Shown: positions 44,578 through 57,168, counted from the stretch's first letter. The stretch is 64,000 bases of DNA from Labyrinthula sp. Ha (GCA_015227615.1 JAALGZ010000003.1:868001-932000), one strand, 5' to 3'. Numbers and translations: made by a program. Notes: generated by a model not told the origin, from the letters alone.

Positions 44578-47500
44578 TTAATACTCAAAGCGCTCTAAGA
44601 CATCCTGCACAGTTTTTATATCTTTTTGAACTTTTCTTCGCATATAGAATATCGGACAATCCTTGGAACTGCAAATGACTTCCTGGTGCAAACTCCCTTG
44701 ACACCTTTGACACTGAGTCCAAAGTTTACTAAACCTCTCAGTCAGTTTATTCATATTCTCCTGTTTCTCAAAGAGGAGAACATTTCTTTTCTTCTCGCAA
44801 TTTTCGCATAAGGCTCTTTTAGGTTCCACTTTTACTTTCTTCATACCAACTTGCTTCCATGGTTTAAGTGTAGCTTTGCACCCAACACATTTGGCTCCCT
44901 TTACTGCGAACTTCATTATTCCAACATTTCCTTCCCTTGTGGGTTTGATAATTTTATGTGTGTGTTCTCCAGAAAAAAGCTTCTGATGAACATTCCCTGA
45001 AATAACACCTTCAAAGAGCCTTTCAAGCGGCTTTGCTAACTGATTTTCCAGATAGTAAGAATAGTCAATTGGGATACTATTTTCTAGAGCATAAAGAGGA
45101 TCTTCAGCCCGCTCATAAAGAGGAGTATTCTTGGAACCAGAAATGACGACATAAGGAACCCTATCTCCGACAACAGGTGCAGATCCAGGATCTCTCTTAT
45201 ACATTCGTTTTGCAAGTTCTACGTGTGCCTGCTTTGCAGCATAAGCTTTCTTGTTTTGAGCATCAAGTTCTTCTAATGGATTTTTGCTCAGAGATTTTGT
45301 AATTATTAAGAGAGATATATCCACTTTATTTTGTAAAAGTGCTGAAATTGTTTGCTTCGTGTAATCAATGGCAGATTTGACAGACCTTTCTATGAGAAGC
45401 TTTCGCAGATTTGTGTCCATTACAAGACGTACCAGTCTACAATTATCTCGCCTTACATTTTCAAGTCCCTTAAAGTCCATTTTATCATACTTTTTCCCTT
45501 CATGATCAGTATATATCAGCCCTGCATATCTCTTCTTATTCATCAACAGATAAGGAGAGTATACTTTCTCAAATTCAAGAAATATGGGGGATGGAAAAAT
45601 ATCTGAAACCATTGAGGCAGCAATCTTCCCTAAAATCATAGCCTTTTTTATACTATCAAAACCAAATTTAACCATAACCGAGTCGGTGTCACCATATATA
45701 ACCTCAGGGTGCCTGTCTAAGTCAATCCCAGGGAAAACCTGAGGTATCTCTTCAGCCGAAACATAAGAGTTCTTGTCAGACTGCAGAAGCTCTCTCATCG
45801 AATGTTGCTCTACAAAATTTTTAGTTGCCTCAATCATTTCCCTTCCATACGCTGTAGTAGATGCTGATATTGGAATACATGGTAATTGACCTACCGTGGC
45901 CCCGGTAAAACCATATACAGAATTTGCCGAAACCTTAAGGGCCAACTGCCGACCATTCATCACGGCCCTGTCAAATTCGTTGTCAGCGTTTTTCATATCC
46001 TTCTTGGCTTGTTTTCTAGCACTTAGAAGTTCTTCTAAGATTGTTGGAAGCAATCCTTTCTTCTTATTTCTACTTAGAAAGACATGTCCAGTTGGAGTAA
46101 CCTCAACTTCTTCTCGTGTTAAATTAAACTCCCTCAACTTATCCGTCGATAAATCCTTGTTTCTATATCTCTCAGAGGCACTGGTGGCAAGATCAGACAA
46201 GCTGGAAACATGTCCAAGGAGAGTTGTGTAGCACAAATTATGTGCCATCATAATCGACGGATATAAAGATGCAAAATCTAGCGTTGCTATTGGCTCGTTA
46301 TAAAACCCTTTTCTTGGCTCTAGCACCGTTGCCCCTTCATATCCAACACCATCTCCTCCTCCACCACCTTTTTCCTGATTGGAAAGAACTGGGATTATCA
46401 AACCCTCTGTTCGGGCTTTTCTGTACAACATGGACATGACTTTAATCTGCTGTCCGCGAGAAAACAAAAAGGGCACAGGGACCTAAAAAAGATAACCAAA
46501 ACCCTAGAATATACTCCAGTCACCCTTGCCATTTCTATGTAGTTGATGACAACCTTTAGTTTGTCCATAAGTCTCAGCGGCAAATATGCATCCTTGAGAC
46601 AATAAACAGCAAGACGGTGTCGATCCGAAGATGTACCATCTTGTAATTTTGATATAATAGAGTGATGAACATCCTCCTTCGTTTCATTTAGAATTTCTGA
46701 CGAAACAGAATTTAGTGAGTATGAGCTTAACTTGTGGTTTCGGTACATGTAGGAAATCATGTCCATAACAATTCTACCGGGAACTATACACTCCGAGTTA
46801 TCCCTGAAATAAATATATTCATATTTTGAATTTACCTTGTTCCATACGCAGAAGAAGTAAAGGTACTCTGCTTTATTTTTGCACTGGTTCCTATTATCCT
46901 AGTAAATGCACTAAACTCAGCATCAATCTTCAAAATTTTTGCTCGATCCAAAAGGTACTTGAAATCAAAATTTTGAATGTTGTAGCCTGTAAATATATCA
47001 GGATCTGCATCTGTGACAAATTTCGACCACGCCATGAGCAATTCTCTTTCTGATTTGAAGGAACGTACCTCAGCACCTGAAATAGGATCACAAGAGTCCA
47101 ATACAAATATAGTTTTTATAAAAGGATCTTGCATAGTGTTTTGATGAGCTACATAGGAGGAAATTTGTATTACAGGGTCAATTTTAGCCTCTGGGAAAAC
47201 TCCTTTTCTTCCTTTGCATTCTATATCAAAAGACAAGACTCTTAGATCAGCTAATGAAGATTTTTTCTCTACAGGAATAGATCTTAGATTTTCATACATT
47301 ACTTCCATCTCAATCTGGCACGTTGATATTTTTTTTCTCACCATGTTGAAATTATCTGTCTCTAACCAGTTTCCCCCAACTATCTCATTATCAACCATGA
47401 ACCTTAATTCAATAGGACACTGACTTTCAAAAGTTCTTAATTGTAAATTTAGAATTGTTTTTCGCACAGAAGCTATGGCTAAATGGTTCTTCAAGTAAAC

Positions 47501-47905
47501 CTTATACACCTCTTCGGCAGTTTCGTTGTATCCGAACAGATTCTTTTTCATAACCGTTTCAATTTTCACAATTGCATTTCCTGATGACCCAAACCTACTC
47601 GCTGATGCTTTTCTTCCTTCTATATGTTTAATAAAGTTCTCTTTTGTGAAGTTTTCAGGAATTTCACAATAGAAGTAAGGAACAAACCCCTTAACATGGC
47701 ATAGAACAGAGTTTCCTTGATCAGAAACCCCAAAAAACCTAAATACTGGTTTTTCGTCCTTTAAATAAACATCAACATCTATCCATTGAAACAAAACTGT
47801 GTTTCCAAGGACTGGTTCCTTTCTCTTAAGATTTTTCATTTTATCTTTAACCGTTTTCGTCTGACTTAAACCGTCAAATAATGGTGACTGCAAAGAACGG
47901 GGCAT
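44578..47905 (-). CDS. POLD1: DNA polymerase delta catalytic subunit
   Basis: Three exons (46836-47905, 46515-46803, 44578-46482) with two 32-nt introns give 1087 residues, close to human POLD1 (1107). The proofreading exonuclease has Exo I LSFDIECKG, Exo II TGYNIQNFDFKYLLDRA and Exo III AVYCLKDAYLPLRLMDKL. The polymerase has motif A LDFASLYPSIMMAHN (about 520), motif B LALKVSANSVYGFTG (about 640) and motif C VIYGDTDSVMVKFG (about 718). Both C-terminal metal sites are present: CysA (CVGC then CENC, near 985) and CysB (CQRC then CSSKDC, near 1045), the latter holding the 4Fe-4S cluster that binds the B subunit. All active-site acids are intact. It replicates the lagging strand and serves in repair. 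It is head to head with a bZIP gene, sharing 66 bp of promoter. Confidence 0.98.
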
Positions 47906-47971
47906 TACCGCAAAAACTCAATTGCCCAAAATAACTTACCCAAAAGTAATCGAAGAAAATTCATAGAAAAA
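47906..47971. promoter_or_regulatory. 66-bp bidirectional promoter between POLD1 and the bZIP gene
   Basis: The two start codons are only 66 bp apart in divergent orientation, so both genes must be initiated from this short AT-rich stretch or from within each other's leader. No CCAAT or TATA box is evident. Two similar CCCAAAA-type elements occur in it. Co-regulation is inference. Confidence 0.45.
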
Positions 47972-48718
47972 ATGCAGGAAATAAAAAACGAAAATGGAAT
48001 TTCCCCTGAAGAATTGAAGCGTATTCGTCACCGAAATGCACAAAAAAGGTACAAGGAAAGACAAAAACAAAACCAGCAGCATATTATGCGTAAGTTGAAG
48101 TTGACGGAGGAAAAATTAGCCGCTGTGGAGACGAAGTTGGTCACGAAAGAAAATAAGATTAAAGAACTGCAGAAGCAACTAGCTAGAAAGGATACGGAGC
48201 TGCATAACTATAAACGAAGAATCCAAGGAGTTAAAAATATTAATGATTCTGATGAAAGCTTGTTGAATTTTAAGATCTTTGAAGAAAAAGAAGCTGAAGA
48301 GTCGCCCTTGTTTTCCTCTCGTGCTTTTTCTGTCAATGATGCATTTGCGGAACTTTATGGTTCTGAGGTTGATCTACCTGATTTTAGCACTTTTGAAAAA
48401 GAGGACAAAGTATTTTCACCGAACAAAGATTCCGATTTTTTTTTCGATATTGCTCCAGCTGAAGTAGATCCTATTCACAAGAGCATTGAAATGAAACAAC
48501 CTGAGAAGCGAAGTTTTTTTGAAGAAGGATTAAGTAATTTATATGACAAAGGATCAAAAATTTTACAAGATAGAAACGTTCAAAACCTTGCTAAAAGAGT
48601 TAGAAGGCTGAATCATCAAGGAGATATAAGAGTTGTTATGGCTGACTTTAATGGCTACCAGCCTGGAGTTGTTGATCGCTTGACCAACAGGTTTAGAGCC
48701 TTTTTTAATGTAAACTGA
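47972..48718 (+). CDS. bZIP-type transcription factor
   Basis: A 248-residue single exon. Residues about 16-35 form a basic region, RIRHRNAQKRYKERQKQ, with the Asn-x7-Arg spacing that defines DNA-contacting bZIP helices. A leucine-zipper-like coiled coil follows to about residue 75 (LKLTEEKLAAVETKLVTKE and LQKQLARKDTEL). The middle is acidic and Ser/Phe-rich (about 90-165), as in an activation region. The C-terminal 60 residues contain a basic stretch (VQNLAKRVRRLNHQG). The family binds DNA as dimers. Head-to-head arrangement with POLD1 could mean shared expression, but no target is deducible. The zipper register is imperfect, so a plain coiled-coil nuclear protein is a possible alternative. 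Confidence 0.7.
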   Translation: MQEIKNENGISPEELKRIRHRNAQKRYKERQKQNQQHIMRKLKLTEEKLAAVETKLVTKENKIKELQKQLARKDTELHNYKRRIQGVKNINDSDESLLNFKIFEEKEAEESPLFSSRAFSVNDAFAELYGSEVDLPDFSTFEKEDKVFSPNKDSDFFFDIAPAEVDPIHKSIEMKQPEKRSFFEEGLSNLYDKGSKILQDRNVQNLAKRVRRLNHQGDIRVVMADFNGYQPGVVDRLTNRFRAFFNVN

Positions 48719-51700
48719 TTTTGGGGTTAGTTGTGCATATATTTTGTATTTAAGGACTATATTTAAAATTTAGGACTAAATTCCTATTACGTGGATCCAA
48801 GAAAGTAAATATTCAAACCAGCTCTCTTTGGAAAATACTGAAACCTAAAACTTATTTCATGTAATTGGTACCTCAGTTGAAACTAGAAACAAATAACGAT
48901 ATAGTTTTTTTACTTGTATCCAGCCAAAGTGTTGTATTGGTAGTTTGATATTGTTGGTTCCTAAGTGTTCTTATAACTTCTGACTATTGAACTGACTATT
49001 AACTCTCGGTAGAATAGTTTAGTACTAGTACTGGCCATCAAACTAATCCAAACTTCCAGAATTATACAATATGTGAATAAGATTAAACTTCACCAAAGGA
49101 ACCAATTCACCTGCATTCTCTTGTTCAACATACTCTTCATTCACAATTTAGTTCGAGCATATTTTATTGTTTCCTGAAGAGGAGAAAGGTTTCAAAGAAG
49201 GTACTACACGTTACTAAGCTCATATATCTTAACCAAGCACCAAAGAAATCTTGCTCACATGAGGAAACTAACTATTATGGCACAAAGAAGGTTTGCAGCA
49301 TACAATCTACACCTAGACTACTCAAGCATTTTTTTTTAGTTAAGACCATGATTAACTTATATATATTAGCACTCAAAGAATATGGTATTTACTTGACGTA
49401 TTGTGGAGCTCCTGTTTTTTATGTGGGGCAAGCTCCAAAGGATTTATTGCAGCAAATTAAATATGTTTTGGTAAGTTTTATTTAGAAGATTATCTCATAG
49501 AGTAGTATAATATAATATCACCGAAATCCCCTAATTCATGTATTGTAATGCTAGACCAGAACAGAAAAAACTTACGTAAATGTTTCCAAAGATACTATAT
49601 GAACTATATCTTAAGATAAGTTTTCCATTCCATGATTACAGTGAACAAGATCCACATCCTAGAAGAACTTCAACTCCAATGATTTTTATTTATACTGTTC
49701 AACTTTGTAAAGGTAAGGGTTCTCAAAACTAATCCAACTCTACACTTGTGCATTCAAAACTCTTATTGTTTAATATAGAGCCAAAGCTAAGAAGCAATAT
49801 GCAATGTTCACGAGGACCCTTGGTACCTGACCAGCATTTTGCTGGCTCCTTCTAAGTTCTCGAAAAAAATGAACAAGAATTGTTATCGAAATGGGTTTAG
49901 AGTTTTCTCTTAATTTACTAGACTTGAAGCATCAAACACCTTTATCTGTTTAAAAGAGCAAAGAATACTGTAATTTGCATCAGTCTGTTAACTCTCCTGA
50001 TAAGAAATCAATATAAAGACTTGGTATAAGTACTAGGGGTTGGTGTTATCTACTTTGAAGTTTCTTGAGTATTCATTCCTGTGTAGAAATTAGTGTCTTT
50101 GGAAGTATGTAACATAATTAGAAGGAATCTATGTAGCTTCAAGAATAGTTCCCAAGTTGAGACAACCATGTTTATTTGGAATCAGGACAATCACGTGGAT
50201 CCACAGTACTGATACTAGAGTACCTTGCAACGGGTTCATAACAGCCCCAGTTTATTATTGTATGTTTCAATTTCCTGGATTTGTATAGGTATGTTAAAGA
50301 TAGTCTTAGCCAAACCAGATTATTTCTTTTTTTGGAGTACTGCCTTAGGCAAACTACAGATCTCTAGTATTGCCACCCTAATGTATTCCAACATCTAGTG
50401 CTAGGCTAAGCTCCTATTTCTGACGGTGTTGACCAAAATATTGCCGCTTCTGAATAAAGAAAGTAAGTTGAAGAGGAGTATAATGGTGTGGATGAAGTTC
50501 CATTCCACGTTAATAAAGTTGATAACAGAATGTCAGATTTCCAAGCACACCATTCCATGTCACATAGTGATATTATATTTTAAGCTGGAATTCTTTTGGC
50601 GTTAAAAGAAATTGAATATGCGTTGGGATATTTAGGGAAAAGAAGAGCTTAAAATATTCAGTGTTGAGGATAACACAGATTTGAATTATATTACTATTAA
50701 GTAGTAATGCGTTGTTGAGCTCTATTGAACATTTGATGTTCTGTTTGTGTTTTTACCAATTATTAATTGAAAGGGCAAGGCTATTAACGTTATTTGTTAA
50801 CTAGATGTCTGTTACATGGACCTAATAGAAGCTCAGTCTCAAATGAGATTTGAGGGATTTCTGAAGTTTTCATTATGAGCCCACTATAACGTCAGCAACT
50901 CCTTTCCCGTATACAATTATTTCTTCACATGAAGCAGATGACAAAAATTTTGTCTTCAATTGAAAAATCTGAGAACTGGAAGGTAAATCAATATGGTGCT
51001 TATTTCCGGAGACTATGTCCCCCGTGAATTCAAAAACGAGAAAGCGCATATTGGTTTTCTAGTTGTTTTGAAGAACATTAATAAGTGAATTGCCAGAAAA
51101 GATTGCCACACTCCTGAAATGTAAGACTATAGTAGATTTGCTTGAAAACGACATCCTGTGTCACCTATATTTTTACATTATAAGAGCTAACCTTATTTCT
51201 GACGTTATTCGGGATGTCCTCACCAGATATAATCCTTCCTGGAAGTAAATTTGAGAAAACCTCCAGAAAACTTGAAGTAGAAGCGAAAATAATTGAATAC
51301 CTCTGCTGCATTGACCATACAGCTATTTTTTGTTTTACAGGCTTTGGTTAAGAAACCTACCGGTTTAGCAGCAGCTTGCCCTATTCAGCGAGTAGATCGA
51401 TCATAATGTTACAACTAACACTGATAACAAACCTGTGTTCATGAGATCGCACTAACTTCGTTAACGTCATTCCATTCCATGCCTAAAAGTAGTAGGCATT
51501 AGCTTCTCTGATTAATCTACCGCGTGTACTTGTAACTTATCGATAAGCAAATTTGCAAAAAAACAGCATATTGTTCACTAGATCAAACATGAGTACACTC
51601 CAACAAAAAACAGTTTTGAAGATCCTTATAGATCTTCTAAGAGCCTATAACTGATGCTTCATAATCATCAACATAGTTTTTTTTAAGGCTTCAAGCATTT

Positions 51701-53293
51701 TTGAATACTAAGATCCTCAAGTGAATACAGAAGATTAAGTTTAATCTGTACTTCTGATTATCGCAAGGAATGCTAGAACAGATGCCTAAACATGTGGTTT
51801 CTTGATGGAGCCTTTGATTGGCAAGTTAATGCTTTGTGTGAATCGCTTCTTATACCTTAAATAATCATACCAAATAATCTAAGAGTGTTCAAGTGTAAGT
51901 ATATCTTTAATATGCCAACAAGACTCATTTCCTTTTTACAATTTGCTATTTTACAGTTATGGTTTAACTAATGTAGGAACCTAGAATAGTCAGAATATTT
52001 ATACTTCTGACTAAATTTTATTCCTCATTGAAGAACTTAACAAAAAAAAGAAAAAAGACACTAGTACCCTTTAGAATACATGTCATTTAATTCGGTAAGC
52101 TCAGATAAACCAAAGTGAACAAACCACGAGGCTGATATTTAGTCAGAGATAAATATATTACATAAGTCACGCGGAATTGGTCTCAAGTTCCCATGAAACA
52201 AGCAACTAGCTACTCGGCCATAGGATCGTGTCTAGGTTCTATAAAGAAAAGAGTTTCCTCAGAGCACGTACTGTTACGATTAGCTTGGTCAGATTTATAA
52301 TATTTTGTTGGGGAATACTTGGGATATATTTATTCTATGAACATGTTTATTGCTTCGAGCTATCGCGAACATTCTAGTTTCTTACACTCCTGCTCCTAGA
52401 TTATCGTAATGTGACCTCCCGAACTGATACGGGAGAGTTAGAATGTGTTTACAACATTGGTCCCGGGTAAAACCTTAGAAGAGAACAGCACTTTCGTTTT
52501 TTAAAATAGGAGCTCTTCTTCTGAAGATACATTCATACTCTGTTCGAACTCGGATGATGTTTTGTTCTACTTCACAGATGGCCAATTCTGTTACCCCTGG
52601 GAAATAATAGCTTGAAGTGACAGGTGGTTAAGGGGATTAGACTCATTGCTCCCGGAAATGACATCTTTCCTTTTGAACTAAGCACTTAGCTGATATAATA
52701 TGTTTAAGGTTTACATCTCTTATATATAATAATTTAGTGGCAAGTTATTTCCTATGTTTTATTAAGAGATTTAATAATATGTTGTTTATGTACAAGATTT
52801 CTGTGTTAAGCTAATGCTTTTTTTTATTTGCAGTTTGAATAATATTTTCTAAGAAGATTGTCGTCTTTGTGACCATTCTCTTCTCTGTTATTCTCCTAGG
52901 TTAGACCTTACTGAAAAAACTTGCCTGAGTGTTCTTCTTTTTGCTGCAACTTTACAAAAGCGAAACTATAGAAATATAGTTTGAAATTCCTGAAAGCAAA
53001 CTATTCCAAGTTTGTTTTCTTTCTCGTCTCGTGGAGATAAGACCAGGAAGTATCCCTATCTACGCGTTTCGGTTATCTATCTTTTCTTGGCAATATTTTC
53101 CACTTTGGCAAATTCAGGCAATAGATGAAAGAGCTGTTTGTTGGCCACATGGCCTTGTAAACAGATCCATCATTCGTTAGGAATTTCAAAACTTGCCGTT
53201 TAGTGCGCTAGGAAACAAGTAGCAAATACAGCAATACAACTGTGAACTTCTCTTGGAGAATCAAGGCCTTAAAACTAGAAAAACGCGCCAACA
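48719..53293. other. Gene desert
   Basis: 4.6 kb of AT-rich sequence without a convincing gene. A 45-codon open frame at 49348-49485 (with QAPKDLLQQIKYVL) looks protein-like but is too short to support. The last few hundred bases presumably hold the promoter of the G-alpha gene at 53294. Confidence 0.55.
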
Positions 53294-54457
53294 ATGGGAA
53301 ATGTAACATCTAGAAATGGTCCCTGTGGATGCTTGTTTCCTAAGACAAAGATTGAAAAGAAGATGGCCGCGGATAAGAGCCAGGGTAACTCAATTCGAAA
53401 GGTTCTTTTGTTGGGACCAGGTGATAGTGGGAAAACTACGATTTTTAAGCAGATGAAGCTAGCTAACTCTCAAAGGGAGGGAATTCATCAAACTCCCACT
53501 ACGCAGCTTCGAAGTCACTGCATTCATAATTTACTTAAGGGTGCTAAAGATTTGGTCGAACAGATTGACAGATCAAAAGATGAACCTATCATGGCTTTGT
53601 TGAGTCAGGACAAGAAGTTTGAGAAGTCTTTTCAAATCCTAAAGGGACAACGGCCTGGGGAGCCATTATCGTTTGGAAAAGAACTAGGAGAAGCATTTGA
53701 AATTTTTTGGACAGAGAAACATGTTCAAAGGTTTTGGAAAGACAATTGGACAGTTTCAAGCGTTCCTCAATCTTTTAGCAAATTTGCTGATGACTGTGTG
53801 GAAAACTGGAAAAATGTTGATCCCAAGCAAAGGTGGGGATCAGAGCAATGGGCACCTAATCCTGAGGATGAAATTCTTTTCAGGATACAAACAACAGGAG
53901 TAGTCTTTCAGGATTTCAAAGGGTTACATCCAAATTTGATTCTGAGGATGATTGATGTGGGAGGACAAAGGAGTGAAAGAGCTAAGTGGTTGCCAGTTTT
54001 TCACGACATCAACACAGTGCTTTTTGTTGTTTCAATCAGTGACTACAATCAAGTGCTTTATGAGGCAGAAGATGTCAACAGGTTGAAAGAGTCCTTGTCC
54101 TTATTTGAGAGCACTATACCTTATAGTAATTTTTCAGAAGAGGTTGATTTTATTATTTTTCTTAATAAAGTTGATTTGTTTGAACAGAAGATCGTAGAGC
54201 ACAAAATTCCCATCTCTGTCTCCAAAGAGTTTCCGGACGCACCTAAATTGGAAGACGGGTCAGATGACTTTGATTTATATCGTAATAAAGAATGGATGGC
54301 AAATAAGTTTAGAGCTGTCTTCCAGAAGCAAAGACCTAGATCAGAATTCTATAAGCATTTCACTGTTGCTACTGATTCATTGAATATATTCAAAGTATTA
54401 GATAGTGTTAAGACAGCTGTCTTGAAGAAAAATTTTGATCAGTTCGGCTTCTTTTAA
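53294..54457 (+). CDS. Heterotrimeric G-protein alpha subunit, copy 1
   Basis: 387 residues in one exon. The N-terminus MGNVTSRNGPCGC carries a myristoylation glycine and palmitoylatable cysteines, so the protein should sit on the inner membrane face. The P-loop reads GPGDSGKTTIFKQMK, where most G-alphas have GAGESGKST; the Glu-to-Asp change is unusual because that residue salt-bridges to the switch I arginine. Switch I is RIQTTGVVF, switch II MIDVGGQRSERAKW with the catalytic Gln present, the guanine-specificity motif is FLNKVD, and the TCAT motif is represented by TVATD. The helical domain (about 70-190) includes SKFADDCVENWK. All catalytic residues are there, so a working GTPase is expected. 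It shares the motif EAEDVNRL and overall layout with copy 2 but is strongly diverged from it. Confidence 0.95.
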   Translation: MGNVTSRNGPCGCLFPKTKIEKKMAADKSQGNSIRKVLLLGPGDSGKTTIFKQMKLANSQREGIHQTPTTQLRSHCIHNLLKGAKDLVEQIDRSKDEPIMALLSQDKKFEKSFQILKGQRPGEPLSFGKELGEAFEIFWTEKHVQRFWKDNWTVSSVPQSFSKFADDCVENWKNVDPKQRWGSEQWAPNPEDEILFRIQTTGVVFQDFKGLHPNLILRMIDVGGQRSERAKWLPVFHDINTVLFVVSISDYNQVLYEAEDVNRLKESLSLFESTIPYSNFSEEVDFIIFLNKVDLFEQKIVEHKIPISVSKEFPDAPKLEDGSDDFDLYRNKEWMANKFRAVFQKQRPRSEFYKHFTVATDSLNIFKVLDSVKTAVLKKNFDQFGFF

Positions 54458-55971
54458 TCGTAGAGGACGTTGACTTTTATCTCTCGTTTTTATGTCTATT
54501 CATGGAAAGCATTTTCTACTAAGTCAAATCAGTTACCAGAGTGATTTCGAGATATTATTCTGTTATGGTAATTGTGCAATTTAACTTAATGCAGATTATA
54601 CTTAATACAAAATGGGCTTAGCTTTCATTTTCATGTTTACTTTTTTGTTTGAGCCTTTACCTTGTTTCCATCAAGTATGATGCAGACTTGTGATCAAAAT
54701 GGGCTTTGAAAACTATGCTTCGCAAGAAACAGTAACCTTGAACCAGCAGTTTCAAAATCCTGTCATACTTCAAAATAACTTCTAGGCACTAGGATGCAAC
54801 AGTGCACTTACACTAGGCCAACAAGGCATTTTAAAACAAACCTAGGCCTTTTCAGTAGCAATTAATTCAAGTCTCAGGGATTAAGCCTACAAACCTCAAT
54901 ATTCCTATATATGCTATACTCTGTATATTCTATAGAATATATATCCACCCAAAACCACAATTCTTTCAAACATGTTTGTTGTCTACCCATTATTTTTCTT
55001 TATCTCACTGCAAGTAATCAGCTTAATCTTTATTCCAGACTAGAACACTCATCAAGAAAACTTGCAACTGTAGCAGTTTTTTAATGAGGTGTACTCATTG
55101 AGCTTGTTTTCTTCATACTGGTCTCTACTTGCGTTTATACTTTTTTAATTGATCCAAGTAATTCAATGTGGTCAATCTAAGAATAAGCTACATTGTATGT
55201 TGTTTGCAACTTATATATTTTTTGTTTTCATTTTCTGCGTATACCACTTCTTTTTTTGAGCCCCTAGATTCAAAATGTATGAAGTGATCTGAGTATTTAT
55301 CTATACAGAAGCTCTCAAACGCACTTATATCTTACTTTAATCGTTTTCTTTGTAGAACAAGCACTGTACTGATATATTTTTTTCTCAGTATGACTTCCAG
55401 ATCGGCTTAGCTTAGCTCTAGGTTCTTTTTTCCATCGCTTCTCAAAAATGTATTATTTGCATACTCTACCTGACACAATGTTTTACTATGACAGCAATTA
55501 GTTTATTATATAAGTAACATGGGCGAAGAGTATTGTCATCTGTTCTAATAATTCAAAGGTGGCAACACAGTTACTGGAGCTCTAAATATTATATTGGTCG
55601 TATAATTTATCTACTACAAAGAAGCACGCAAATAATTAAAGTAAATATTTAATAAGGAATGTCTTCACTTAAGACTTATTTGGTTTTTCAGTTTTCTTGA
55701 TAGTTTACCTTCTTAGCGTAAACTTATAGGACTTAGAGGGTATTCTTAAAAATATGTATTTCCTGAGAAGGAGAACAGAGCAGCTGCTGTAAAGATTTGC
55801 AGGTTCAGCACTTGAACTTAAATATTGCTCTATAGTGAAACATAAGCTTAAGGATTAGCTTAGGCAGAAAAATTTGGTGAAGCATTTTATGCTAAACAAC
55901 GACTTCTGTTTCTATCAAACATATTTAGTAGTTAGAACTTTGTAGCACTTGAAACATAAATTGGGGCGCAC
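54458..55971. other. 1.5-kb intergenic region between convergent G-alpha genes
   Basis: It holds the 3' ends of both G-alpha genes. AT-rich, with no gene or repeat recognised. Confidence 0.5.
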
Positions 55972-57168
55972 TTAAGATAAAAAGTCCTCTAATAATTTTT
56001 CCAGCACAGTGTTCTTGACAAAATCAAGAACATGTCTTAAATTTTTATGAGAAGTTGCAGTAGTGAAGTGTACTGAAAAAACACTATTGCGTCTGTGCCT
56101 TTTGTGTATCTCGGTAAACTTTTTGCTTAGCCACTTTTTATTTTTTTCCAAATCATATTCATTTTCTCCAGTAGGCGTATCACTAAACAAACCAGAAACA
56201 TTTAAAGGAATTCTTCTATCACACAGCTTTGCTTCAAAGAGATCCGTCTTGTTTAAGAATAATATAAAATTTGTATCTTCACCCTTTCCACCCTTCTGCT
56301 TTCTCTTAAAAGTCTCGTCTTCCAAAATTCTTTCAAACAAGGCGAAACTTTCCTGAAGCCGGTTTACATCTTCAGCTTCGAATAAGACCTGGTTATATTC
56401 ACTTATAGCTACAATATACAACACAGCGTTTGCATCGCTGAGTAACCCCAACCATTTTTTTCGTTCATTCCTCTGTCCTCCAACGTCAATCAATCTTAAC
56501 ATCAAACCTTCCTTGGACAAACCACGAAATGTGTGTTGAGAAATTCCAGTTGTTCGTTTTCGAGAAAGTACTTGATCATCAGCACTGGGCACCCAAAGTT
56601 TTCTTCCCCACCTTTTTTCTTTCTCTTTGTTAGAAGTTACTGCTTTTTTCCACGAAGCTAAGAAATCATTGGCAAATTTTGACCAGGTCTCTGCTAAATT
56701 ACCTGATGGCCAGACCTTCTCCCAATGCGACTGCACAAAGGAGTTATCCCACAAATACACAAGAGCGTGTGCAAAACCCAAGTCCAGGATTTCAACGTCT
56801 ACAGCTGGAAAGTCGACAATAACGCGTACATTTTTTTTTGTCTCTGCCTTGCCCAAAAACTCTTCCAAACCTTTACCTGGTTCCTCCTTTCGAAGGTACG
56901 GGATCAATCCTTGTGCACCCTGCACTAGATGGTACACACACTCCTTCTTCTGACTTGCCAACTCTGTAGGACTTCTTGTTGTAGTTTTCAAATATGTGTG
57001 CTTCATCTGCTTGAAGACAGTTGATTTACCAGACTCCCCAGCGCCTAATAACAGTATCTTCCTCGTCAACTGCTCTTCCTTCATGTCCCTTTTCACCTTT
57101 TTCCCAATTTGCTTATCTGTTCTTTTTAGTCTCCTTGCCTCGCTGTCCAAGAACAAGTATGAACCCAT
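55972..57168 (-). CDS. Heterotrimeric G-protein alpha subunit, copy 2
   Basis: 398 residues from the ATG at 57168; an in-frame TTG lies four codons upstream, but MGSYLFLDSE gives the expected myristoylation glycine. The P-loop is canonical (LLGAGESGKSTVFKQMK). Switch I is KRTTGISQHTF, switch II LIDVGGQRNERKKW, the specificity motif is FLNKTDLFE, and the TCAT motif reads TTATS. The helical domain has FANDFLASWKKAV, aligning with copy 1. A charged insert (KRKQKGGKGED) lies before the NKTD strand. All GTPase residues are present. The two G-alphas face each other tail to tail 1.5 kb apart, but their sequence difference indicates an old duplication or separate origins rather than a recent tandem copy. 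The promoter side holds two CCAATCA boxes. Confidence 0.95.
   Translation of the reverse strand: MGSYLFLDSEARRLKRTDKQIGKKVKRDMKEEQLTRKILLLGAGESGKSTVFKQMKHTYLKTTTRSPTELASQKKECVYHLVQGAQGLIPYLRKEEPGKGLEEFLGKAETKKNVRVIVDFPAVDVEILDLGFAHALVYLWDNSFVQSHWEKVWPSGNLAETWSKFANDFLASWKKAVTSNKEKEKRWGRKLWVPSADDQVLSRKRTTGISQHTFRGLSKEGLMLRLIDVGGQRNERKKWLGLLSDANAVLYIVAISEYNQVLFEAEDVNRLQESFALFERILEDETFKRKQKGGKGEDTNFILFLNKTDLFEAKLCDRRIPLNVSGLFSDTPTGENEYDLEKNKKWLSKKFTEIHKRHRRNSVFSVHFTTATSHKNLRHVLDFVKNTVLEKLLEDFLS

Noticed and set aside
49348-49485. 45-codon protein-like open frame with a possible 30-nt intron at its end
   Set aside because: Too short, no known motif, and the splice leads to a stop after a few codons.
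52535-52560. TGTTCGAAC sequence like a T-loop
   Set aside because: The flanking five bases on each side do not pair, so it is not a tRNA.
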